Origin: Clostridium_AB sp036639235
GTDB lineage: Bacteria; Bacillota; Clostridia; Clostridiales; Caloramatoraceae
DNA length: 64,000 nucleotides
Assembly (NCBI RefSeq): GCF_036639235.1
Contig: NZ_JAVWJB010000003.1
Location: forward strand, 38,248-102,247
Direction of reading: 5' to 3'
Shown one piece after another: positions 1 through 7,604 of the stretch (position 1 is the stretch's first letter; the number at the start of each line of letters is the position of its first letter). The translations under genes and the position numbers were made by a program. The notes under the pieces are model-generated. The model did no database searches, was not told the origin of the DNA, and worked only from the letters and a program-made list of their open reading frames with translations.

Positions 1-930
1 ACTATTAACTGTTTTAAAGTAGAGACTAGGGTTAACCCCTGACGATTTACCATGTTCAGCACCTTTTATTATTAGTTTTTCTTTCTCTCCACTATGTGCA
101 TTATAAAGTGTATCTACCATTTCAAATGGAACGAAGTCGTCCTTATCTCCATGAATAAATAACATAGGTAGTTTAGTTTTCTCTATTTGCTTAACAGCAG
201 ATGCAGCATCAAGTGAATAGCCTGCTCTATATTTAACTAGTAAATTAGATGCATTTAGTATAGGGAAGCTTGGTAAATTAAATTTATTGTTAAGATGATA
301 TGAGAATTGATTCCATGCAGAAGTGTATCCACAGTCCTCAACAACTCCCTTTACATTGATTGGAAGGTTTTCCCCACTTGTCATCATAACAGTTGCAGCT
401 CCCATTGAAACTCCATGTAGAATGATTTCGGCATTATTATATTTTGAGGTAATATAATCTATCCACTTTACAATATCGAGTCTATCATCCCATCCCATAC
501 CGACATACTCTCCGTCACTTTTGCCATGGCCACGTAAATCAGGAAGAAGCACATTATATCCTAAATAGTTAAACTGCCTTGCATAGGTGTCCATATTCTT
601 ACTACTATTATTATATCCATGAACAGAAATTACCCACACATTACTTTCTTTTTTAGGCTTTATTTCATACCCATATAGATTTAAATTATCAAATGATTTT
701 ATATTAATTTCCTTTTTGTTTGAGGCTTTTTCTAGCCACTGCTTGTCTGTATAGCCATTAACTACAACTGAAGACTCCTTAAGTCCACCATCATTAAAAA
801 CCATATCCTTAGGTGTATTAGGATTAAGGGCTAGATTATAAAAAAAGTTTGCAATAAAATATAGTCCTATAAAAGTTACAGTTGTTACTACAACTAATAT
901 AATTAATAGAATTTTTTTAGGTTTTGTCAA
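1..930 (-). CDS. Membrane-anchored alpha/beta hydrolase (3' end cut by window edge)
   Basis: This is probably a serine hydrolase of the alpha/beta-fold family, close to the lipase/esterase or acylaminoacyl-peptidase-like proteins common in Firmicutes; the substrate is unknown. The N-terminus has one hydrophobic segment (about residues 6-29), so the catalytic domain should sit outside the membrane. The oxyanion region SVHGYNN, the nucleophile elbow GVSMG (Ser about 175), an acid motif HGDKDDFVP and a late GAEHGK histidine are all present, so the catalytic triad looks intact. I chose a TTG start at 930 because a G-rich ribosome site lies just upstream and the membrane anchor follows directly. 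The frame is open to base 1, so the C-terminus lies outside the window. Confidence 0.85.
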   Translation of the reverse strand, partial: MTKPKKILLIILVVVTTVTFIGLYFIANFFYNLALNPNTPKDMVFNDGGLKESSVVVNGYTDKQWLEKASNKKEINIKSFDNLNLYGYEIKPKKESNVWVISVHGYNNSSKNMDTYARQFNYLGYNVLLPDLRGHGKSDGEYVGMGWDDRLDIVKWIDYITSKYNNAEIILHGVSMGAATVMMTSGENLPINVKGVVEDCGYTSAWNQFSYHLNNKFNLPSFPILNASNLLVKYRAGYSLDAASAVKQIEKTKLPMLFIHGDKDDFVPFEMVDTLYNAHSGEKEKLIIKGAEHGKSSGVNPSLYFKTVNS

Positions 931-1030
931 ATTAGTACCCCCCTTTACTTCCTTATAATATAACTATAAATTAAAATACAATATTTGTCTTTAAAATTTA
1001 TAATGTAGTTAGATAAATAATTGTTTTTCA

Positions 1031-1060
1031 TTGACAAAAAATATATTAAGTGAATAAAAT
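1031..1060 (+). promoter_or_regulatory. Sigma-A promoter of the rhodanese gene
   Basis: TTGACA at 1031-1036 and TAAAAT at 1055-1060 are separated by 18 bases, about 30 bases before the start codon. Confidence 0.65.
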
Positions 1061-1091
1061 AAGATATGCTTTAATTTTATAGGAGGTAATT

Positions 1092-1412
1092 ATGAATAAT
1101 AAAATTAATGGAGCCCAGTACAAAGATCTTAATGTTAATGAAATTGATTCTATAGTAGAGGACTTAGCTCTTATTGATATAAGAGAGCCGGATGAATATA
1201 ATAGAGGACACTTACCAAGTGCTAAGAATATACCTATGAAGCAGCTTATTGAGTTTGCAGATGATTATTTAGATAAGTCTAAGGAGTATCATATTGTATG
1301 TCACTCAGGAGGGAGAAGTGCTAGAATATGTAGATTTCTTGCTTCAAGTGGATTCAATGTTGTTAATTTAGCAGGTGGAACTATGGAATACAAAGGAAAA
1401 ATAATTAAATAA
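1092..1412 (+). CDS. Single-domain rhodanese-like sulfurtransferase
   Basis: This 106-residue protein consists of one rhodanese domain and should be cytoplasmic. The active-site loop HIVCHSGGRS has the catalytic cysteine at residue 70, which in this family carries a persulfide during sulfur transfer. The LIDIREPDEYNRGH motif is the usual N-terminal signature of these small proteins (GlpE/PspE type). An AGGAGG ribosome site precedes the ATG, and the gene has its own promoter. It stands alone, with the biotin operon next downstream but separated by a terminator-like hairpin. The physiological sulfur acceptor cannot be told from the sequence. Confidence 0.9.
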   Translation: MNNKINGAQYKDLNVNEIDSIVEDLALIDIREPDEYNRGHLPSAKNIPMKQLIEFADDYLDKSKEYHIVCHSGGRSARICRFLASSGFNVVNLAGGTMEYKGKIIK

Positions 1413-1427
1413 TTTTTTTACTAAGAT

Positions 1428-1446
1428 TATACCCCTAGTAGGTATA
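1428..1446. promoter_or_regulatory. Imperfect TATACCCC-type palindrome
   Basis: TATACCCC, three bases, then TAGGTATA. It resembles the perfect palindrome at 7552-7570 and CsoR/CstR-type operators. It lies after the rhodanese gene and before bioB, and no clear promoter goes with it. Confidence 0.35.
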
Positions 1447-1450
1447 AATT

Positions 1451-1501
1451 AGGGTATTGTTAACTATGAGTTTATAACAGAGGTTGACAATACCCTTTTT
1501 T
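1451..1501 (+). promoter_or_regulatory. BirA-like biotin operator and hairpin/terminator before bioB
   Basis: The 14-base arms 1451-1464 and 1483-1496 pair with a single G-U and are followed by a T run. The arms hold GTTAAC and GTTGAC, the half-site type bound by biotin-protein ligase repressors (BirA) in Firmicutes. The right arm contains TTGACA (1484-1489), a good -35 box for bioB. The 18-base spacing between half sites is longer than the roughly 15 I recall for Bacillus. The element may act as operator, as terminator of the rhodanese transcript, or both. Confidence 0.6.
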
Positions 1502-1560
1502 ATATGATATTTTTGAATGAAGATTTTTGATCAATATTATCATCTAAGAGGGGGATAGCA

Positions 1561-2526
1561 ATGGATATTAATAAGCTTGTAGATAGTATTATAGAAGGAT
1601 ATAAATTAACTCGGAGTGAAGCGTTAGAATTGTATAATGGTAGACTAGAAGACTTAATTAGTGGTGCAACTAGAATTAGGGAGAACATAAAGGGAAACAA
1701 CTTTGATTTGTGTACTATTATTAATGGTAAAAGTGGTAAGTGTAGTGAGGATTGTAAGTACTGTTCACAGTCAGCCCACTATAATACAGGGGCTAAAGTG
1801 TATCCTATGCTACCTTTAGAGGAAATAGTTAATAATGCACTTAAAAGTCATATTGATGGCATTAATAGATTTTCAATTGTTACATCTGGAAAAAGGCTTT
1901 CAGACAAGGATTTAGACTATGTATGTAAATGCTATGAGAAAATTAAGTCCCTTTGTTCTATTAAGTTATGTGCTTCACATGGACTTTTATCTTATAAGGA
2001 CTTTAAAAAGCTTAAAAAAGCAGGGGTTACTAGATACCATAATAATTTAGAAACATCAGCTAATTACTTTAAAAATATTTGTACAACCCACAGCTATGAG
2101 GAAAAGATAGAGTCTATTAAAGAAGCTCAAAGTGCAGGACTTGTAGTATGTAGTGGAGGTATATTTGGACTTGGAGAAGGTTTTGAAGATAGAGTAGATA
2201 TGGCGATTCAGCTTAGAGAACTTAATATTACTACGGTTCCTATAAATATTCTAAATCCAATTTTAGGGACTCCACTTGAAAATAATAAGATTTTAGATCA
2301 GGAGGATATTATAAAAAGCATTGCTATATATAGATTTTTACTTCCTACAGCAGATCTTAGACTAGCAGGTGGAAGAATAATATTAGAGGATAATGGAGCT
2401 GCGGCAATTAAGGCAGGAATTAATGCTGCTATAACAGGAAATATGTTAACAACACTTGGTAGCACCGTTGAAGATGATGTTAAAATGGTATCTAACCTTG
2501 GATTTAGTGTAGGGTATTATGAGTAG
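1561..2526 (+). CDS. bioB: Biotin synthase
   Basis: BioB is a radical-SAM enzyme that inserts sulfur into dethiobiotin, the last step of biotin synthesis. The 321-residue length is normal. The [4Fe-4S] motif CSEDCKYC places the three cysteines at 61, 65 and 68. The LRLAGGR motif near residue 260 supplies the arginine that binds the [2Fe-2S] sulfur donor in characterised BioB proteins. A purine-rich ribosome site (AGAGGGGG) precedes the ATG. It is first in bioB-bioD-bioA and overlaps bioD by 8 bases, so the genes are probably translationally coupled. Control by a BirA-like element at 1451-1496 is inferred. No bioF, bioC or bioW lies in the window. Confidence 0.97.
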   Translation: MDINKLVDSIIEGYKLTRSEALELYNGRLEDLISGATRIRENIKGNNFDLCTIINGKSGKCSEDCKYCSQSAHYNTGAKVYPMLPLEEIVNNALKSHIDGINRFSIVTSGKRLSDKDLDYVCKCYEKIKSLCSIKLCASHGLLSYKDFKKLKKAGVTRYHNNLETSANYFKNICTTHSYEEKIESIKEAQSAGLVVCSGGIFGLGEGFEDRVDMAIQLRELNITTVPINILNPILGTPLENNKILDQEDIIKSIAIYRFLLPTADLRLAGGRIILEDNGAAAIKAGINAAITGNMLTTLGSTVEDDVKMVSNLGFSVGYYE

Positions 2527-3199
2527 GGGTTTATTTATAACTGGAACTTCTACTGATATAGGTAAAACATATATAACATCAAGTATTAATAAGATTCTTT
2601 ATGATGCAGGGTATAATACAGCCTATTATAAACCTGCATTAAGTGGAGCAGATGAAATTAATGGACAAGTTGTATGTGATGCTACTAAGGTATTTGACAA
2701 GGTTAATATTAAAGTTGATTTAGAAAAGCACGTATCATATATTATGAAAATGCCAGCTTCCCCACATTTAGCATCAAGGGAAGAGGGAATATATATTAAT
2801 ATTAAAAAAATAGCAGATGATTTTTACAATTTAAGTGATAAATATGAGTATATAACAGTTGAAGGATGCGGAGGAATAGTATGCCCTATTAGCCTAGATG
2901 AAACAAGACTAATGCAGGAAGACATAGTAAAAATGTTTAATTTAAATGCAATAATAGTTAGTGATGCAGGTCTTGGAACTATTAACTCTACAGTTCTTAC
3001 GGTTAACTATATGAAGAGTATTGGCATAGTAATTAAAGGAATAATTCTTAATAATTTTATATATGGAGATGTTATACATGAGGATAATGCTAGGGTTATT
3101 AGCAGTATTACAAACATTCCTATTATTGATAAGGTAGAGAGGAATAAAGAGGTTAACTTATCACCAGAGATTATAGCTTCTTTATATGGTGTTGTTTAG
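2519..3199 (+). CDS. bioD: ATP-dependent dethiobiotin synthetase
   Basis: BioD closes the ureido ring of dethiobiotin from 7,8-diaminopelargonic acid, CO2 and ATP. The 226 residues carry the P-loop GTSTDIGKT at 9-17 and the second family motif VEGCGGIVCPI near residue 115. In the best-studied BioD enzymes the P-loop reads GTDT; here the aspartate is replaced by serine, a change I note but do not think disables it, because the lysine and threonine are intact. The start overlaps the end of bioB by 8 bases, and the stop overlaps the GTG of bioA by one base. Confidence 0.95.
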   Translation: MSRGLFITGTSTDIGKTYITSSINKILYDAGYNTAYYKPALSGADEINGQVVCDATKVFDKVNIKVDLEKHVSYIMKMPASPHLASREEGIYINIKKIADDFYNLSDKYEYITVEGCGGIVCPISLDETRLMQEDIVKMFNLNAIIVSDAGLGTINSTVLTVNYMKSIGIVIKGIILNNFIYGDVIHEDNARVISSITNIPIIDKVERNKEVNLSPEIIASLYGVV

Positions 3200-4551
3200 T
3201 GAATTTAGTAGATAAGGACTTAGAATATATATGGCATCCATGTTCACAGATGAAGGATTATGAAGACCTTAAGCCTATTATAGTTGATAGGGGGAAGGGG
3301 GTATATCTATATGATATTGAAGGAAATAGCTATATAGATATAGTAAGCTCATGGTGGTGTAACCTATTTGGTCATAGTAATGAAATTATTAATGAGGCTG
3401 TGAAGAATCAGCTTGATAATTTAGAACATGTTATATTTGCCAACTTTTCAAATAAGCCTGTAATTAACCTATGTACAAGGCTTCAAAAATATATGCCAAA
3501 GGGACTATGCAAGTATTTTTTCACAGATAACGGATCTGCTGCTGTAGAGGTTGCTATGAAAATGAGCTTTCAATATCATGCCCAAAATGGTAATGAAAGA
3601 AAAACTAGGTTTATGGCATTAGAGGATGGATATCATGGAGAAACACTTGGAGCACTGTCTGCTGGAGGAGTAGATTTATACTCAAAAATATATAAGCCAT
3701 TACTTTTAGATGTTATAAGAACTCCTGCACCGGATTGTTATAGATGTAAATATAATAAAAGTAGAAATTCTTGCAGTGCAGAGTGTTTTGTAGAGGCGGA
3801 AGATATAATAAGAGAGAATGCAGACATGGTTTCAGGATTTTTAGTTGAGCCTCTACTTCAAGGAGCAGCTGGTATGAGAATATATCCACCTGTTTATCTT
3901 AAAAAGCTTAGTGAGGCTTGCAGACGATATAATATTCATCTTATAGTAGATGAAATAGCAACAGGGTTCTACAGAACAGGTAGGATGTTTGCAGCTGACT
4001 ATGCAGGTATTACACCTGACTTTATGTGTTTATCAAAGGGGTTAACAGGTGGATATATGCCAATGGCAATAACTATTACCACAAATGAAATATATAATGG
4101 ATTTTATGATGATTATAATAAGCATAGAGCATTTATGCATAGCCATACATACTCAGGTAACCCTCTTGCAGCTGCAGCTGCAAATGCTGTTTTAGATATT
4201 TTAGAAGAGGGAAGTCTAGTTGAATCACTTAAGGATAAGGGAGAATATATAAATGCTTTAATTAGTAGGGAATTTAAAGATAATAAATATGTTGGTGAAA
4301 TTAGAAGTATAGGACTTATTAATGCAATTGAAATAGTGAAGGATAAGGACTCTAAGGAAGGGTTCAATAGCGACATTAGACTTGGATATCAAATATATAA
4401 AGAAGCATTAAGCAAGGGACTACTTTTAAGGCCACTTGGAAATATTATATATTTTAACCCACCACTTACAATTACCTATGAAGAAATAGAAAAGTCAATA
4501 AAGATATGTGTAGAGGCATTTAATATAATTGATGAGATTGTTAATAAATAA
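3199..4551 (+). CDS. bioA: Adenosylmethionine-8-amino-7-oxononanoate aminotransferase
   Basis: BioA is a PLP-dependent class III aminotransferase that makes 7,8-diaminopelargonic acid, using S-adenosylmethionine as amino donor in most family members. It is 450 residues long, the usual length. WHPCSQMKDY at the N-terminus is typical of BioA and distinguishes it from general ornithine-type aminotransferases. The motifs VDEIATGFYRTG and LSKGLTGGYMP (the latter with the PLP-binding lysine) are intact. The GTG start shares its first base with the bioD stop (TAGTG), so translation most likely depends on coupling. A cysteine-rich loop (CYRCKYNKSRNSCSAEC, about residues 180-196) is notable and of unknown role. 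Confidence 0.95.
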   Translation: MNLVDKDLEYIWHPCSQMKDYEDLKPIIVDRGKGVYLYDIEGNSYIDIVSSWWCNLFGHSNEIINEAVKNQLDNLEHVIFANFSNKPVINLCTRLQKYMPKGLCKYFFTDNGSAAVEVAMKMSFQYHAQNGNERKTRFMALEDGYHGETLGALSAGGVDLYSKIYKPLLLDVIRTPAPDCYRCKYNKSRNSCSAECFVEAEDIIRENADMVSGFLVEPLLQGAAGMRIYPPVYLKKLSEACRRYNIHLIVDEIATGFYRTGRMFAADYAGITPDFMCLSKGLTGGYMPMAITITTNEIYNGFYDDYNKHRAFMHSHTYSGNPLAAAAANAVLDILEEGSLVESLKDKGEYINALISREFKDNKYVGEIRSIGLINAIEIVKDKDSKEGFNSDIRLGYQIYKEALSKGLLLRPLGNIIYFNPPLTITYEEIEKSIKICVEAFNIIDEIVNK

Positions 4552-4575
4552 AAGGGCTGAAATTTCAGCCCTTTT
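4551..4575. terminator. Bidirectional terminator between bioA and hcp
   Basis: A perfect 24-base palindrome (arms AAAGGGCTGAAA and its complement) with a T run on the right and an A run on the left. It serves the two convergent genes. Confidence 0.85.
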
Positions 4576-4577
4576 GT

Positions 4578-6212
4578 TTATGAGAAGAATTTATTTAAAT
4601 CATTTTCTACTGTTGAAATTCCAGCTATATTAAAGTTTTCCACAAGGAAGTTTACAACATTAGGTGATAGGAAGCCTGGAAGAGTAGGTCCTAGATGTAT
4701 GTTTTTAATCCCAAGGTGTAGTAGAGAAAGTAATACTATAACAGCTTTTTGCTCATACCATGCAATATTATAAACAATAGGAAGTGAATTTATATCATCA
4801 AGTTCAAATACTTCCTGAAGCTTAAGTGCAATAACCGCAAGTGAATAAGAATCGTTACATTGACCAGCATCAAGCACCCTTGGAATTCCATTAATATCAC
4901 CAAGGTTTAATTTATTATATCTATACTTAGCACATCCAGCAGTTAATATAACGCTATCATTTGGTAGTGATTTTGCAAAATCAGTATAGTATTCACGTGA
5001 TACTTGTCTTCCGTCACATCCAGCCATAACTACAAACTTCTTAATAGCACCTGTTTTAACTGCATCAACAACCTTGTCTGCAAGTGAAAGTACTTGATTA
5101 TGTGCAAAGCCACCTATAATTTCACCAGACTCAATTTCAATAGGTGCAGGTAGTGTTTTTGCAAGGGCAATAATAGAACTAAAGTCCTTGTTTCCACTAG
5201 AGTCTTTATCTATATGAGTACACCCAGTATATCCAGCTGCACCGGTTGTAAATAGTCTTGATTTATAGCTTGCTCTTGGTGGAACTATACAGTTTGTTGT
5301 CATTATAATAGGTCCATTAAATGTTTCGAAATCCTTTACCTGAGAATACCAAGCACCACCATAATTACCTACAAAATGTGGATACTTTTTAAATTCAGGG
5401 TAGTAGTGTGCAGGTAGCATTTCAGAATGGGTATAAACATCAACTCCACTATCAATAGTCTGCTTAAGTAGAATTTCAAGGTCTAACAGGTCATGTCCTG
5501 AAACTAATATACCAGGGTTGTTCCTTGTTCCTATATTAACCTTAGTAATCTCGGGACTTCCGTATGTTGAAGTATTAGCATTATCTAAAAGAGCCATTCC
5601 ATCAACTCCAACCTTACCACATTCAAGCGAAAGAGTAATAAGGTCGTTTAGTGAAAGTGAATCAGAAAGAATATTTCCTAGGGTAGACTGTATAAATATA
5701 TGAATTTCTTCACTATCATGATTAAGTTCTATTGCATGTTTCATATATGCACTAAGACCCTTAAGCCCATAAGTTATAAGTTCCTTCATACTTCTTATAT
5801 CTTCGTCTTTTTCATTAAGTATTATAGCGGATTCAAGGGAATTATCTATTTCTTCGTTTGTAGTGAAATTAACCTTAGAATATTTACTTAATACATTTAT
5901 ATCTATGCTTTTAATAAGTTGGTTTTTTATATTAATTGTTTTAAGTATTCTTTCGTAAAAAATATTATTATCAAAGTTAGCATTAGTAATAGTTGAAAAT
6001 AGGTTAAGTATTATATGGTGATTAATATATGAATCTATTTTATATCCATGTTTTCTATTTTCGTTAATAACCTCACTTAGCCCCTTTGTAACATATATAA
6101 GCATATCTTGAAGCTTGGCTAGAGTAGGTGTTTTACCACAAGCACCGATTATAGTACAGCCGGAGCAGTTTGCAGTTTCTTGACATTGGTAGCAAAACAT
6201 TTTATTTTCCAT
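4578..6212 (-). CDS. hcp: Hybrid-cluster protein (hydroxylamine reductase)
   Basis: Hcp carries a [4Fe-4S] cluster and an unusual hybrid Fe-S-O cluster. It reduces hydroxylamine in vitro and is now usually linked to nitric oxide detoxification. The 544-residue length matches the short Hcp form of strict anaerobes. N-terminal cysteines stand at 7, 10, 19 and 25, with an extra one at 16. Later motifs DGRQVSREYYTDFAKSL and AGQCNDSYS fit the hybrid-cluster region. A ribosome site GGGAG lies nine bases before the ATG. The promoter at 6239-6287 has a GTTGCATATGCAAC palindrome, suggesting activation by a CRP/FNR-type regulator such as HcpR. The gene stands alone. Confidence 0.97.
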   Translation of the reverse strand: MENKMFCYQCQETANCSGCTIIGACGKTPTLAKLQDMLIYVTKGLSEVINENRKHGYKIDSYINHHIILNLFSTITNANFDNNIFYERILKTINIKNQLIKSIDINVLSKYSKVNFTTNEEIDNSLESAIILNEKDEDIRSMKELITYGLKGLSAYMKHAIELNHDSEEIHIFIQSTLGNILSDSLSLNDLITLSLECGKVGVDGMALLDNANTSTYGSPEITKVNIGTRNNPGILVSGHDLLDLEILLKQTIDSGVDVYTHSEMLPAHYYPEFKKYPHFVGNYGGAWYSQVKDFETFNGPIIMTTNCIVPPRASYKSRLFTTGAAGYTGCTHIDKDSSGNKDFSSIIALAKTLPAPIEIESGEIIGGFAHNQVLSLADKVVDAVKTGAIKKFVVMAGCDGRQVSREYYTDFAKSLPNDSVILTAGCAKYRYNKLNLGDINGIPRVLDAGQCNDSYSLAVIALKLQEVFELDDINSLPIVYNIAWYEQKAVIVLLSLLHLGIKNIHLGPTLPGFLSPNVVNFLVENFNIAGISTVENDLNKFFS

Positions 6213-6245
6213 AATTGTATCTCCCTTAATTATTACTTTATAAAT

Positions 6246-6287
6246 AATATAAGGGAAAGTTATCTGAAAATATGTTGCATATGCAAC
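6246..6287 (-). promoter_or_regulatory. hcp promoter with FNR/HcpR-like palindrome
   Basis: GTTGCATATGCAAC at 6274-6287 is a perfect 14-base palindrome. A -10 box TATATT reads leftward from 6251 to 6246, with no good -35 box. If transcription starts about 7 bases after the -10 box (near 6239), the palindrome is centred at -41.5, the classic position for CRP/FNR-family activators. Confidence 0.55.
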
Positions 6288-6472
6288 GTAAATAAAAAAT
6301 TAAAATAAACATATAATAAAATAGACAAAAGGATAATTAATAAATTTACATACTACTCTTTATCTTTAATCTAAAAAGTGTTTAAATATAATATAGAAAT
6401 ACTAAATATTATGTTATTTAATTATAGATTTTAGAAATAATATGAATTTCACATATAGAATAGAGGGAGATT

Positions 6473-7522
6473 ATGATCAAGACTATAGAGTACGAAAGAA
6501 TAGATAATTCAAGTATTAAGGGGAGATATGTTTTAATCGACGTAAGAAGCCCAGGAGAATTCCAAAAAGCTACTATACCAGGAGCTATTAACCTACCATT
6601 ATTTACAGATGAAGAAAGAGAAGAGATCGGAACTGTTTATGTACAGGAATGTAGAGATAAGGCAAAAAGACTCGGAGTAGTTGCTGCATCAAAAAAGCTA
6701 CCTGAAATATATGATAGAATTCAGCAGCTACAAAAGGAATATAAGTCATTAATTTTTCTATGTGAGAGAGGTGGAATGAGAAGTTCCTCGATAGTATCAC
6801 TCTTAACAAGTGTAGGAGTTAATGCATTTAAGGTTTTAGGTGGATATAAGGGCTATAGAGCATATATTAATGAATCACTTAAGGAAGTTATGAATGGAGT
6901 TAACTTTGTTGTTATTCATGGTAATACAGGTGTTGGTAAAACCAAAATATTAAAGAAGTTAGAAGAAAAGGGATATGATGTATTAGACCTTGAAGGATGT
7001 GCTAATCACAGAGGGTCACTTCTTGGGTCAGTAGGAATCGGTCGTCAAAACTCTCAGAAAATGTTTGAAAGTCTTGTGTATGAAACCCTTAAAAATAGAA
7101 AGAGTAATACTGTTTTTGTAGAGGCTGAAAGTAAGAGAATAGGGTATGTGTTTGTTCCAGAACATATTCATAATGCTATGAGGGATGGAGTACACATTAA
7201 TGTTATTTCATGTATAGAGTCAAGGGTAGATAATATACTTGAAGATTATGTTTATGATAATAATGATGAGCTTATTGAAAGTGTTGATAAGCTATCTAAA
7301 TATATATCAGCTAAGAATATAGAAGAATACAAATCGAAAATCCTAGGTGGATTATATAGGGAAGTTATAGAAGATCTTATGATAAAGTACTATGATCCAA
7401 TGTATCTTAATAAGAAGTATGATTACCTTCTTGAAACTGATAGCAGTATAATGGATAATGCAGTTAATGATATTATTAACTGGTATGAAGAAAATAAACA
7501 TGAAATAGATAAAGAAAAATAA
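6473..7522 (+). CDS. mnmH: tRNA 2-selenouridine synthase
   Basis: MnmH (also SelU/YbbB) replaces the sulfur of 2-thiouridine at tRNA wobble position 34 with selenium from selenophosphate. The 349 residues contain an N-terminal rhodanese domain (about 1-130) with the active cysteine in FLCERGGMRS at 97. A P-loop domain follows, with GNTGVGKT at 150-157. That order is diagnostic for the family. AGAGGGAGA precedes the ATG. The gene implies that the organism makes selenophosphate, but no selD or other selenium gene lies in the window. It ends at a terminator and is transcribed away from hcp. Confidence 0.95.
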   Translation: MIKTIEYERIDNSSIKGRYVLIDVRSPGEFQKATIPGAINLPLFTDEEREEIGTVYVQECRDKAKRLGVVAASKKLPEIYDRIQQLQKEYKSLIFLCERGGMRSSSIVSLLTSVGVNAFKVLGGYKGYRAYINESLKEVMNGVNFVVIHGNTGVGKTKILKKLEEKGYDVLDLEGCANHRGSLLGSVGIGRQNSQKMFESLVYETLKNRKSNTVFVEAESKRIGYVFVPEHIHNAMRDGVHINVISCIESRVDNILEDYVYDNNDELIESVDKLSKYISAKNIEEYKSKILGGLYREVIEDLMIKYYDPMYLNKKYDYLLETDSSIMDNAVNDIINWYEENKHEIDKEK

Positions 7523-7543
7523 GGGACCCACCCTTATTTTTTT
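7517..7543 (+). terminator. Terminator of mnmH
   Basis: Arms AAATAAGGG and CCCTTATTT around a 5-base loop, followed by a T run. The stop codon of mnmH lies inside the 5' arm. Confidence 0.8.
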
Positions 7544-7544
7544 G

Positions 7545-7574
7545 TGGACAATATACCCCTATGGGGTATATAAT
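7545..7574 (+). promoter_or_regulatory. Promoter with CsoR/CstR-like operator in its spacer
   Basis: -35 TGGACA (7545-7550), 18-base spacer, -10 TATAAT (7569-7574). The palindrome TATACCCC-TAT-GGGGTATA (7552-7570) fills the spacer and would block RNA polymerase when bound. Its form resembles operators of the CsoR/CstR family (copper or persulfide sensors); the regulator itself is not in the window. Confidence 0.65.
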
Positions 7575-7604
7575 ATATTAAAAGTATTTTTGGAGGATAA
7601 TCAA

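Noticed and set aside
7542..7604. TTG-started N-terminal extension of the polyferredoxin-flavoprotein
   Set aside because: It begins in the mnmH terminator and crosses the promoter and operator; the ATG at 7605 has a proper ribosome site.
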